Shown here in pieces: positions 15,900 to 23,778 of a stretch of 64,000 nucleotides of DNA. The notes beneath the pieces are model-generated. The model searched no databases. It saw only the letters and a list, made by a program, of their open reading frames with translations, and was not told the DNA's origin. The position numbers were made by a program, and so were the translations under genes. Every line of letters begins with the position of its first letter. Within the stretch, counting starts at the first letter, position 1. This DNA comes from Rhodanobacter sp. (lineage in GTDB: Bacteria; Pseudomonadota; Gammaproteobacteria; Xanthomonadales; Rhodanobacteraceae). The stretch is from NCBI GenBank assembly GCA_004298045.1, contig SCRM01000016.1, positions 62,001-126,000 on the forward strand, read 5' to 3'.

Positions 15900-18062
15900 T
15901 TAAATGAACCTGATCCCTTTTGTTCGAAAACTGGTTAAGAAATCACGCCTAAGCTGGCTTCCTGTTGGGCAACCGCTCGACGGCGAGCGCCGCCTGGCCC
16001 GCGCTCGCATGTCACGCCAACGTGTGTACTGCGTCTCCTTCGTTGGCGATGGGTCCTCGTAACCCTGCAGCCAGAACCGAAACCAATCAAGGTTCCTTTC
16101 GTACACTGCCAACTTATGCCGCGGCTGAAACTTCTGGTGAGGCTCGTTCGGGAACACGTAGAGGTCAGCCCGATGTTCGCGAATCAGCGGTATCTCGTAG
16201 TCCAACGCATACATGTATTCCTGTTCGGAATGCTGAAAAAGGATTGGCACGTGGATACTGTCCAACTGAAAGGTCGGTGAGATCGCCTTCCAGCGCTTCG
16301 GTGTCTCAGCTAACGATCCCAGCCCCCAGTTCTTTCGCAAGCCCGCAAGGAAGGCTTCGCCCTTCATGCTTCCGATCAAGTCGTAGAGAGGCGACACCAC
16401 CGGGTTGGCGACCGATGCCGCCGCCAGCAAGTCCGATTTCATGACCACCCACATTGTCACTTCCCCACCGAAACTCAGTCCCCCCATCCCCACGCGTTTG
16501 CGATCGATCGCCCCCTTCCTGGACAGCAGGTCGACCACACTCGCTACCGCTGACATCCCATCTCCATAGCGTGCCACTGCGTCTCTCGTGTAACCCGGAC
16601 GCCGGTTGATACACAACGCCGAAATACCGTCCTGTGCCATCGAGGCAAGTGGCCACTCGTCCCCTACCCCACCTCGGATGAAGCCAGGGCAGCTGTAGTA
16701 GGTGACGAATAACGGCGCTGGTCGGCCATCCTCGCGCCGTGCCGGATAGAACTGCCCCGTGTACCACCGTCCTTGTTCGTCCTTCCACCGTAGAAGACGC
16801 ACAGAGACCTTGGTCATGTCGCTGGCGAGCGCCGCATTGGGGTCGAACAGGACATGGCGCCGCCCACTTCCCAGATCGATCCTTTCCAGTCGAGGTGGGC
16901 GGTTGGCCTCTGCCGTCACGCACGCCAAAAACTTGGCCGAGACACCACAGCTTGAAGCCACACGGCGTCCGCCGTTGGCCAATCCCCCGGTTGCTACGAC
17001 GACATCGACCTCACCAGTATCGACATTCCATCGAAGGATCGACTGCCCCAGGCCTTGGCGTGGATCAGTGATGGTAAACAGCACTTCGTCGCGACCAGGG
17101 CGCCACTGAATCTCAGTGATAGCTTTGCCTACGCACAATTCCGACTCGCATTTGACGGCCCTCCTGGCGTGTCCGCCCGGGAGTGCCGACAGCTGCACAC
17201 CAGGGCGGTATTCCTGCCCTTTTCCATTACCAACACGCGTCAGCCAAGCCACTCCGCCGCTTTGGGGGTCGCGCGCGGATTTCCAAGGATCGCCCTCGAC
17301 ACCGGCCTTGGCTGGATCCGATGGTGGTACGGAAGGCACATCCGAACGCTCAAGCGCCCGCTTTGTCCCCGTGGTGAGATCGACCTCCATCCAACGATCT
17401 GGCACATCGGCCAGCAACGGCCCCCGATCGAACCAGTCCCCGCTGAAACGCTGCGTTGCCATGCGCCCCCCGACAAAGCCGGAGCGGAACAATCCTTGGC
17501 CAACCGGTACGGAAGCATCGATATGAACGCCTTGGTCGTATTCGGCCTGCTCCGCCGACCGGACCTCCGCGCGGGTCGCACCGACGCTATACCTGAGGAC
17601 ACGCCCGCCCTGCTCTAGGGCAAAATCGCGCACATCTGCCGCATCATGCGTCAAGGGTTCCGCGCCCGAGCCATCCACCGCCGCACGCCACACGTCAATC
17701 CTTCCGTCGACCAGAGCGCGGAAGTAGATCCAACGATCATCGGGGGACCACACCATCTTCGGAGGCAGCGACTCGCCTGCCGAATCGCGCAGCGGAACGC
17801 CGCCATCGGCGACACGCCTGGGCCAGGGATCATCGAGACCCTGCACATACCAGGCAGTGTCGTAGGTATTGCGCGCCACCGACGCCCGCTCAACCCGGAA
17901 CGCCACGCTGCGCCCATCCGGCGACATCGTCGGACCCGCGATATCGACTACCTCCAGAAGCTGGCGCGGCGAAACAGCAGACGCATGGCAACCAGGCGCA
18001 CAGGCCGCCAGCAGGGCACCCGCAACGAAAAAACGCTGCATGCCGCGCTTCAACACGAACAT
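15900..18062 (-). CDS. Lasso-peptide isopeptidase, AtxE2-type S9 hydrolase
   Basis: The 720-residue exported protein has an N-terminal beta-propeller-like half (SPDGRSVAFRVERASVARNT, then RRVADGGVPLRDSAG and WSPDDRWIYFRALVDGRIDVWRAA in sequence) and a C-terminal alpha/beta hydrolase. The triad is visible as Ser530 in GGLSFGGE, an acid near Glu613/615 in QHSEQEYM and His642 in NEPHQKF, close to the spacing I recall for AtxE2. The family cleaves the isopeptide bond of lasso peptides, releasing a linear peptide for catabolism or signalling. LLAAC in the signal region could be a lipobox. ATG 18062 fits GGGGG upstream. It follows the TonB receptor by 52 bases. The last 30 residues run into repeat sequence and look acquired. 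Confidence 0.82.
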   Translation of the reverse strand: MFVLKRGMQRFFVAGALLAACAPGCHASAVSPRQLLEVVDIAGPTMSPDGRSVAFRVERASVARNTYDTAWYVQGLDDPWPRRVADGGVPLRDSAGESLPPKMVWSPDDRWIYFRALVDGRIDVWRAAVDGSGAEPLTHDAADVRDFALEQGGRVLRYSVGATRAEVRSAEQAEYDQGVHIDASVPVGQGLFRSGFVGGRMATQRFSGDWFDRGPLLADVPDRWMEVDLTTGTKRALERSDVPSVPPSDPAKAGVEGDPWKSARDPQSGGVAWLTRVGNGKGQEYRPGVQLSALPGGHARRAVKCESELCVGKAITEIQWRPGRDEVLFTITDPRQGLGQSILRWNVDTGEVDVVVATGGLANGGRRVASSCGVSAKFLACVTAEANRPPRLERIDLGSGRRHVLFDPNAALASDMTKVSVRLLRWKDEQGRWYTGQFYPARREDGRPAPLFVTYYSCPGFIRGGVGDEWPLASMAQDGISALCINRRPGYTRDAVARYGDGMSAVASVVDLLSRKGAIDRKRVGMGGLSFGGEVTMWVVMKSDLLAAASVANPVVSPLYDLIGSMKGEAFLAGLRKNWGLGSLAETPKRWKAISPTFQLDSIHVPILFQHSEQEYMYALDYEIPLIREHRADLYVFPNEPHQKFQPRHKLAVYERNLDWFRFWLQGYEDPSPTKETQYTRWRDMRARARRRSPSSGCPTGSQLRRDFLTSFRTKGIRFI
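15902..15922 (+). repeat. Dispersed TGAACCTG motif, copy 4
   Basis: AAATGAACCTGATCCCTTTTG overlaps the 3' end of the isopeptidase gene. On the minus strand it encodes the final residues TKGIRFI and the stop, so the reading frame of that gene now ends inside a mobile motif. Confidence 0.45.
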
Positions 18063-18114
18063 GGTTTCCATCCCCCGATCTCGGCGCTATCGGCCCGGCT
18101 CGTCCCGGTGCCCA

Positions 18115-20760
18115 TCACCAATGCTTGGATACGGAGAGGCTCAGGAAGCGACCGACCGCTGAATAGTTGGTCGAGTCGTAAGGCGTATAAGTCAAAGAGG
18201 TAACGACGTACAACGGCGGCGCACGGTTGAACAGATTCTGCGCCGACAACTCCAGTGCCAAGTTTGACCATGCGTCATCGCGCGCACCGGTGTCGTAGCG
18301 AAGCGTGGCGTCGAAGGTGGTAAATGAAGCCCCTTTCCTGCCGTTGGCGACGTTGGTTACTCCGCTTTTGTAGTTTCCGAACAGCGAAGCGGTAAAACCA
18401 CCCTGCTGCCAGACCGCCCCAAGCCTGCTGCTGACCCTCGCCGGGTAGAACAACGTGCCGGCTAGGTCGTAGGGCCTCTGCGCCGCTGTCAAGGATTGTG
18501 TACTGTCCAGCCAGCTGGCTGAACCACGGACCGTCAACTGGCCCAGGCCCAAGCCGACCTGGTACGACCCTGACAGATCGCTCCCTTTGATCCGCTGTCG
18601 GGCCGCATTGAGATACCGCCCATCAATGATTGCTACCACCTTGCCGGCGTCGTAGGGTGAGCCAACGTAGTTGTAGAAGGTGCCGGCGCTTGCAAGCGCC
18701 GCCATTTGCGCGGCCTCGGTCGGGTTGTAATGGACGAAATCCGCGTAGATCGGATTACCGAACACGTCGACGGTATTTATGGGCTTGAGGACGCGCTCTG
18801 TGTAGTCGATATCGAACCACGTCAGCTCCAACTCGAGGCTGGACAACGCCTCCGGATGGAACGCCAGTGAGCCACTCCGTGTTCGAGCCCGCTCAGGACG
18901 AAGGTTTACGTTACCCCCCGCCAGCCACAACGCCGCAGCATCCACGGGATAACCAACGCCGAATGTCGATGCCGGATAGTAGATGGCGGTCCCGGCGGAA
19001 TAGCGCTGCTCGAGCGTGGATGCCTTGAATGACTTCCCCCATGAAGCCTTCAACGAGAAATCGGCGCTGGGCGAGTAGACCACTCCGAACCTGGGCGTGG
19101 TCACCCTTCCATAATCGCCATCTTCCGCACGGACCGCACCTGTCAGCGCAAGCCGCTCGATCCCTCCGACACTTTGCTCCGGTCCCACCAGCGGCAGGTT
19201 CAACTCGGCATAGGCAAAGCGGCTGCTCTCTTCGCCATCGGCCTTGACCGCGTTGCCGCTCAGGTACAGGAAGTCGTTGTACCGATAACCTGCTCCTGCA
19301 GCCAGCCTCGCCTCGCCACCGGGTAACGTGACCAACGGCCCTTCCGCGCCGATCTCGTAAGTCAGGCTTTTGTTCCTATACGTGACGGGGCTGTGCGCGG
19401 TAACCACTCCACTCGCCCTGTTCACCGTCGTGGCAGATACAATGTTCTTTTCTTTCCCCAGCGCACCGCTTAGCGTGAGTGTCCAGTCCCCGGGCAGCCA
19501 TATGTCGAAACTGGGCGCCAGCAGGGTGGTATCGCTCTTTATCTTGGCCGGGCTGTACGTGCTGGCGTACGCCATATCTGTGAGAATGTTCCGCTCGCTC
19601 CTGAGCGCGTCCAGGTGCAGTTCGGTGGAATCTCCCAGCGACTGATGCAAGCTGAGCAAACCGCTGCGAAGATCGTTGCCCTGCCACAGCGTCGAAGGCC
19701 GGTACATCGACTGGGTATAGTCTCGCTGGTCCGAGTAGACCGGATCGTTGGAGGTTTTCTCCCCTGCCACGATGAAGCCGCCGGTGGCCCAAGTCGTTCC
19801 GGCAGTGACGCTGTACTCACGCGTGGTCAGTCCACCCTCGGTGGCACCGCCATATCGCGTGCCCGCCGTCACGCCATCAAAGTCGCGCTTGAGGATCACG
19901 TTGGCCACGCCGCCCACCGCATCGGAGCCATAGATGGCCGACGCACCGTCCGGTACGATTTCGAGGCGCTGCACGGCCTCGACCGGAATTGCGCTGATAT
20001 CGACCGACTGCGCAAAGCCGCCGTACGACATGCGGTGCCCATTGAGCAGGGTGAGAGTCGCATCCGGCCCCAGGCCACGCAGGTTGAGGCCCGAACCCCC
20101 GGTCATGTTCTGGTCGCTGGGTCCACCTTGCGCTGCCCCTGCAGCGACACCCGGGTTCTGACCCCCGGAGAAGTTCTGCGGCACGCTGCGGATCACCTCA
20201 CCAAGGTCCGAGAAACCCTCCTGCTGGATCTGCTTGCTGCTGAGCGTGATGACCGGCGATGGCGTGCTGCCGCCACGGATGCGCGTGCCGGTAACCTGCA
20301 CGCTCGCCATGTTCGTGACGGCTGGCGCCGGGGATGCCGAGCCGGGTGCTGCAGTTGGAGCGGCCTTGGAACCCGTCGCCCTCGCCTGCCCCGCGCCGCG
20401 CCGGATAGCCACGGTCCGGCTGTCGACCAATTCATATTCCAGACCCGACCCGGCGAGCAGCCGGGTCAATGCATCGCGCCAGCCCATGCGGCCCTGGACT
20501 GCCCGCACCGTACGACCCGCGACCAGTTCGGGCGGATAGCGCATCCGCAAGCCGCTTTGCCTGCCCAGCGCATCGAGGGCCGCGGCAAGCTCGCCTGCGG
20601 GAAGATCGAAATCGGTTTTGACCGCCAAGTTGCTCGCCGAAGCGTCGCCCGGTACGACCGCACCGGGCAGTTCCCCCTGCCCCAGAACCGGCAAGGTCGC
20701 GCCGGCGGCAGTGACAAGCAAGGCGATGGAAATGGCGTTGCGTAGCGTACGTGTCTTCAT
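18115..20760 (-). CDS. TonB-dependent receptor with STN domain, putative lasso-peptide transporter
   Basis: The 881-residue outer-membrane protein has a signal peptide (to about residue 28). A secretin/TonB short N-terminal (STN) domain at about 45-122 follows (FDLPAGELAAALDALGRQSG, then VQGRMGWRDALTRLLAGSGL). Then comes a linker, a plug (VQVTGTRIRGG, LNLRGLGPDATLTLLNGHRM, EIVPDGASAIYGSDAVGGVANVI) and a 22-strand barrel ending in an aromatic residue (SVSKHW). Receptors of this type accompany isopeptidase genes in proteobacterial lasso clusters and are thought to import the peptide. An STN domain usually signals to a FecR-type anti-sigma factor, but no FecI/FecR pair is in the window. AGGGGAG upstream supports the ATG. 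It is divergent from the XRE gene at 20972. Confidence 0.88.
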   Translation of the reverse strand: MKTRTLRNAISIALLVTAAGATLPVLGQGELPGAVVPGDASASNLAVKTDFDLPAGELAAALDALGRQSGLRMRYPPELVAGRTVRAVQGRMGWRDALTRLLAGSGLEYELVDSRTVAIRRGAGQARATGSKAAPTAAPGSASPAPAVTNMASVQVTGTRIRGGSTPSPVITLSSKQIQQEGFSDLGEVIRSVPQNFSGGQNPGVAAGAAQGGPSDQNMTGGSGLNLRGLGPDATLTLLNGHRMSYGGFAQSVDISAIPVEAVQRLEIVPDGASAIYGSDAVGGVANVILKRDFDGVTAGTRYGGATEGGLTTREYSVTAGTTWATGGFIVAGEKTSNDPVYSDQRDYTQSMYRPSTLWQGNDLRSGLLSLHQSLGDSTELHLDALRSERNILTDMAYASTYSPAKIKSDTTLLAPSFDIWLPGDWTLTLSGALGKEKNIVSATTVNRASGVVTAHSPVTYRNKSLTYEIGAEGPLVTLPGGEARLAAGAGYRYNDFLYLSGNAVKADGEESSRFAYAELNLPLVGPEQSVGGIERLALTGAVRAEDGDYGRVTTPRFGVVYSPSADFSLKASWGKSFKASTLEQRYSAGTAIYYPASTFGVGYPVDAAALWLAGGNVNLRPERARTRSGSLAFHPEALSSLELELTWFDIDYTERVLKPINTVDVFGNPIYADFVHYNPTEAAQMAALASAGTFYNYVGSPYDAGKVVAIIDGRYLNAARQRIKGSDLSGSYQVGLGLGQLTVRGSASWLDSTQSLTAAQRPYDLAGTLFYPARVSSRLGAVWQQGGFTASLFGNYKSGVTNVANGRKGASFTTFDATLRYDTGARDDAWSNLALELSAQNLFNRAPPLYVVTSLTYTPYDSTNYSAVGRFLSLSVSKHW

Positions 20761-20880
20761 CCGTTACTCCCCTTGGTTTGGTCCTTCTGTCAACACGCAA
20801 TCCGCCCCTACCCCGGATTGGTGAAAGCCCTCAAACGCACCCGTCTTGGGCCAGTTGCACGAACGGCAATAGCCGGCCCG

Positions 20881-20909
20881 TTGCAGCCTCATCGCCACAA
20901 CCGTATGTA
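20881..20909 (+). promoter_or_regulatory. Possible promoter of the first XRE gene
   Basis: TTGCAG (20881-20886) and TATGTA (20904-20909) are spaced by 17 bases and resemble -35 and -10 elements. They lie directly upstream of the phased repeats. The AT-rich stretch could also serve the divergent receptor gene. Confidence 0.35.
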
Positions 20910-20917
20910 TACTATAC

Positions 20918-20955
20918 ACAGTAGATGAATATTCTGTAGATTGCAAGACGGTAGA
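20918..20955 (+). promoter_or_regulatory. Phased triple direct repeat (operator-like) before XRE gene 1
   Basis: Three octamers ACAGTAGA (20918), TCTGTAGA (20933) and ACGGTAGA (20948) start exactly 15 bases apart. The same three octamers in the same order and spacing occur before the second XRE gene at 21424. This strongly suggests a binding site array for one of the two regulators. Confidence 0.65.
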
Positions 20956-20971
20956 GGAAGAGTCTTGGCGT

Positions 20972-21223
20972 ATGTCCGCCAAGTCCTTGCAATCGCTTCC
21001 GTCAAGCAGCCGCGCTTACGTGGCGGCGAACGTTCGTCGGCACCGCAAGGCCATGGGCCTGAGCCAGGAGAAACTTGGGGAGCTTGCGGAGCTGCATCGC
21101 ACCTACGTATCGCAGCTCGAGTGCCGCAGGGCCAACATCTCGATCGACAGTTTGGAACGGATCGCCCTGATTCTGGGCGTGGACACCGCCCAACTGCTTC
21201 GCCCCCCTGAGGAGGAGGCCTAG
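20972..21223 (+). CDS. XRE-family transcriptional regulator 1
   Basis: This 83-residue protein is almost entirely one HTH_3/Cro-C1 domain. NVRRHRKAMGLSQEKLGELA begins it, LHRTYVSQLECRRANISIDS is the recognition and turn region, and LERIALILGVDTAQLLRP ends it. Such solo HTH proteins are DNA-binding repressors or activators, often autoregulated. It is about 60% identical by eye to the second XRE gene 254 bases downstream, so the two are tandem paralogues. It is divergent from the lasso-type receptor gene and may control it. GAGGAAGAG about ten bases upstream is a plausible ribosome binding site. Confidence 0.85.
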   Translation: MSAKSLQSLPSSSRAYVAANVRRHRKAMGLSQEKLGELAELHRTYVSQLECRRANISIDSLERIALILGVDTAQLLRPPEEEA

Positions 21224-21423
21224 CGGCGGCCGAGGGTCGCTACTTGGCGCATCAACGCTTCTGGGAATCAGGGCGGGGGAGCAGGTGAAGGACGTGCACC
21301 ATTCCTGGCAGCGACGCGGCGCACCGGAATTGGGCGCTCAAATGGAGCGACACCAACTTGCGTATGTGGTGCGAAACCCAGGGAATCCGCATCCATCCAG
21401 CCGGCACCGGGTACAGTGTAGAA

Positions 21424-21461
21424 ACAGTAGATTCTTACTCTGTAGAACGTTAGACGGTAGA
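21424..21461 (+). promoter_or_regulatory. Phased triple direct repeat (operator-like) before XRE gene 2
   Basis: ACAGTAGA (21424), TCTGTAGA (21439) and ACGGTAGA (21454) repeat the arrangement found at 20918-20955, again with an exact 15-base period. The spacers between them differ between the two arrays (TTCTTAC and ACGTTAG here). Confidence 0.65.
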
Positions 21462-21476
21462 TGGTCAGGCTGGGGC

Positions 21477-21719
21477 ATGCCTTCGAAGCCCTCACCACGA
21501 TCCCTGCCAAGAGCACGCGCCCGCGCTGCCGCAAATATCCGTCGCCTGCGCACAGCCAAGGGATTGAGCCAAGAACAACTGGCCGAAGCGGCACAGTTCC
21601 ACCGTACCTACGTCTCGCAACTCGAACGCAGCGTCACCAATATCTCCATCGACGGCCTCGAGCGACTGGCTCAGGCGCTGGGAGTAGACATCGTTGAGTT
21701 GCTGCAGCCTTCGGCGTGA
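21477..21719 (+). CDS. XRE-family transcriptional regulator 2
   Basis: The 80-residue protein has one Cro-C1 type helix-turn-helix: NIRRLRTAKGLSQEQLAEAA, then FHRTYVSQLERSVTNISIDG, then LERLAQALGVDIVELLQP. It is a tandem paralogue of the regulator at 20972. The start at ATG 21477 fits GGGG just upstream; the longer open frame would run through the conserved operator repeats and is rejected. Sharing the same operator-like array suggests auto- or cross-regulation of the two paralogues. A REP-like repeat follows 50 bases after the stop. Confidence 0.85.
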   Translation: MPSKPSPRSLPRARARAAANIRRLRTAKGLSQEQLAEAAQFHRTYVSQLERSVTNISIDGLERLAQALGVDIVELLQPSA

Positions 21720-21769
21720 GGGAAGGCTCTAGCCGGACTTGCTTGAGGCCAATTTGCCCAGAGAACGCC

Positions 21770-21854
21770 ATTCCCGCGAAAGCGGGAATCCCGTCTGACC
21801 CAAGCTTTCCGGACAAGACCAAGGACGCTGGATCCCCGCTTTCGTGAGGATGAC
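21770..21854. repeat. REP-like pair of inverted repeats
   Basis: ATTCCCGC (21770-21777) and GCGGGAAT (21782-21789) form a perfect stem with a GAAA loop. About 40 bases later a second, imperfect stem ATCCCCGC...GTGAGGAT (21832-21851) follows. This is the layout of intergenic REP pairs common in high-GC gammaproteobacteria. Confidence 0.55.
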
Positions 21855-22109
21855 TGCGGAATGGTGACCGGCGCAATTCTCGTGCTGCATGGAACGCAGC
21901 GGCGTGTGGTCAATGACAAGACGGGCAACCCCTCTTCGGCGTGGCCCCTCCATGCCAGGCTAGTTGTCGCTTCCATTGATGGCTTATCTTCCGGAAGGCG
22001 GCAGCGAGAGAGACGATAAAGCGATTCGATACACCGCCGAGCAGCGGCAGGCCGCCGTGGCGCAAATGGGGCCTCCGCACGCTGATCAAGCCCGTCGATG
22101 CAGCAGATA

Positions 22110-22300
22110 CACCGGAAGCGAGGGGGCGGCCTAACGGGGTCACCGACGCGCGCGGCGACAAACTGCCCGCCCCAGGCCAGACACCGCTCGACCTTCGCAT
22201 CCGCTCCAGCGTTCCATCTCGCCAGCAGCAGCCGTCCGTAGGTTTTGAAATTGCCGCCGTCGCGATACATGTACTCAAAAATGCTGGCCCGCCCGCGCAT
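22110..22300 (-). pseudogene. Start of a small hypothetical gene, apparently decayed
   Basis: On the minus strand a strong site AAGGAG seven bases before ATG 22300 leads into MRGRASIFEYMYRDGGNFKT and GQFVAARVGDPV. This recalls a family of about 80-residue proteins beginning FxYxYRDxxNxK, whose function I do not know. After about 55 residues the sequence becomes low quality and the open frame runs on through the REP repeat and the opposite XRE gene to 21671. I therefore read it as a frameshifted or truncated gene. Bases 21855-22110 hold nothing else recognisable. Confidence 0.4.
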
Positions 22301-22415
22301 TCCCGTCTCCTTCTTCTGCGCACCAGACGGTAGCGGCGCAACGTCTCACCGATGGCGATTCACGGGTAAGGTCGCGGGCGTTACCCTGGTCGCCGCCCGA
22401 GGGGGAACTGGAACC

Positions 22416-23267
22416 ATGGCGGAACGAACCGATTGGAGCCGTGAGGAAGTCGAGGCCTGCGTCGCAGACTACCTCCGGATGTTGACGCTCGAACTCAACG
22501 GCCAGCGGTACAACAAGACCGACCACGCCAACGCGTTGTTGAAGCTGCTCAACGGCCGCAATCGCGCATCCATCGAATTCAAGCACGCCAACATCAGCGC
22601 CGTGATGGTCGCGCTCGGCTATCCCTACATCGACGGATACAAGCCGCGCAGCAACTACCAGGCGCTACTGATCGACGCCGTCGAGGCGCAACTCGTCACG
22701 AACGGTGAAGTGCAGGTCGCAGTGGAGGCAGCCGTCACCCGACCGGCGACCGCCGTGCCCGTGGCCGATCCACAGAACATCTGGGTACCGACCCCGAGGC
22801 CCACCCACGTCCACGAAGCGCCCGCAAGCTACGTCGCACGTTTCTCTCCCGCCAAGCGCGACTACCTCGCCCAAGAGGCAAGGAACCGCTCGCTCGGCCG
22901 CGCCGGCGAACAGTTCGTCGTGGAGCTGGAAGCCCGCCGCCTGCACGCGGCCGGCAAGAAGAAGCTCGCAAACCGCGTGGAACACGTCGCAAGCACCCAA
23001 GGCGACGGCTTGGGTTACGACGTGCTGTCATTCGAGGACAACGGCCGCGAACGTCTGATCGAGGTGAAGACCACGGCATTCGGCCAGCTCACCCCGTTCT
23101 ACGTCAGCCGAAACGAGCTCGCCCGCTCCAACGCCGACCCCGAAATCTACCGGCTGTACCGGCTATTCGACTTCCGCGACCGCCCGAGACTCTTCCACCT
23201 GCCGGGCGCGATTGATGCGTCGTGCGATCTGGAGCCGGCGTCCTATCTGGCAAGGCTGGCGGGTTGA
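22416..23267 (+). CDS. DUF3883 (NOV-like) protein with a PD-(D/E)xK nuclease signature
   Basis: The 283-residue protein has two parts. The N-terminal 95 residues (REEVEACVADYLRMLTLELN, then KTDHANALLKLLNGRNRASI and FKHANISAVMVALGYPYIDG) form a domain I have seen attached to HNH or DUF3883 modules. The C-terminal part fits DUF3883: GRAGEQFVVELE with Glu165, then QGDGLGYDVLSF with Asp202 and RLIEVKTT with Glu216 and Lys218. That is a restriction-endonuclease-like E/D-ExK site. Such proteins occur near restriction and defence genes. GAGGGGG lies about ten bases upstream of ATG 22416. DNA cleavage is an inference from motif geometry. Confidence 0.75.
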   Translation: MAERTDWSREEVEACVADYLRMLTLELNGQRYNKTDHANALLKLLNGRNRASIEFKHANISAVMVALGYPYIDGYKPRSNYQALLIDAVEAQLVTNGEVQVAVEAAVTRPATAVPVADPQNIWVPTPRPTHVHEAPASYVARFSPAKRDYLAQEARNRSLGRAGEQFVVELEARRLHAAGKKKLANRVEHVASTQGDGLGYDVLSFEDNGRERLIEVKTTAFGQLTPFYVSRNELARSNADPEIYRLYRLFDFRDRPRLFHLPGAIDASCDLEPASYLARLAG

Positions 23268-23292
23268 CCGTCCGTCCCGTTTCCCCGCTACT

Positions 23293-23305
23293 GGGACATT
23301 GTCCC
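23293..23305. repeat. GGGACA-T-TGTCCC palindrome
   Basis: A perfect 6-bp inverted repeat around one base lies between the DUF3883 stop and the IS3 fragment and is followed by CTGACACC. It marks the probable left edge of the inserted or rearranged segment. Confidence 0.35.
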
Positions 23306-23311
23306 TGACAC

Positions 23312-23694
23312 CTTTCTCCAGCCGCCCCTCCGTGAGCGACGACAACCCGTACTCCGAAGCCTTGTTCCGCACGCTCAAGTACAGCCCGGCCTACCCCGGC
23401 AAACCCTTCGCCAGCCTCGACGGAGCCCGGCAGTGGGTGGCGCGCTTCGTCGCTTGGTACAACACCGAACACCGCCACAGCGCCATCCGCTTCGTCACCC
23501 CGGCACAGCGCCACGTCGGCGAAGACAAGGCCATCCTCGCTCGCCGCGCAGATGTCTACGCGAAGGCCAAGAAGACGCATCCCGACCGTTGGCGCGGTCG
23601 ACCTACCCGCAACTGGGAGCCCATCGGCACCGTCTGGCTCAACCCCGACAAACCGGCCGACTCGGCACTCAAACCGCTATCCACCGCCGCATGA
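23312..23694 (+). pseudogene. IS3-family transposase OrfB, 3' fragment
   Basis: The frame to 23694 gives the end of an IS3-type rve integrase: SRPSVSDDNPYSEALFRTLK with the catalytic-glutamate region, YPGKPFASLDGARQWVARFV, then YNTEHRHSAIRFVTPAQRH. The DDE domain start, OrfA and the left end are missing, so it cannot transpose. After the stop, AAGCGGACAACTTTGTTGAC (from about 23697) may be the right inverted repeat of the element. It adjoins the 3' end of the RSH cassette and suggests that mobile DNA helped assemble this region. Confidence 0.8.
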
Positions 23695-23778
23695 AAAAGC
23701 GGACAACTTTGTTGACAAATACCGCGATGAGCCCCTTTTTGTGACATTTTTTTTGCGACTTAATTACCCCTTCGGGGC

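Noticed and set aside
20918-21461. The octamer arrays as a CRISPR or plasmid iteron array
   Set aside because: Only three 8-base units occur per array, there are no cas or rep genes, and each array sits at a promoter of an XRE gene.
20761-22415. Lasso precursor peptide gene near the receptor
   Set aside because: I looked for a short leader-core frame with a Thr at the penultimate leader position followed by Gly and a ring Asp/Glu, and found none with a ribosome binding site.
23767-23777. CCCCTTCGGGG hairpin as terminator of the RSH cassette
   Set aside because: The stem is only four bases and no U-run follows on the minus strand.
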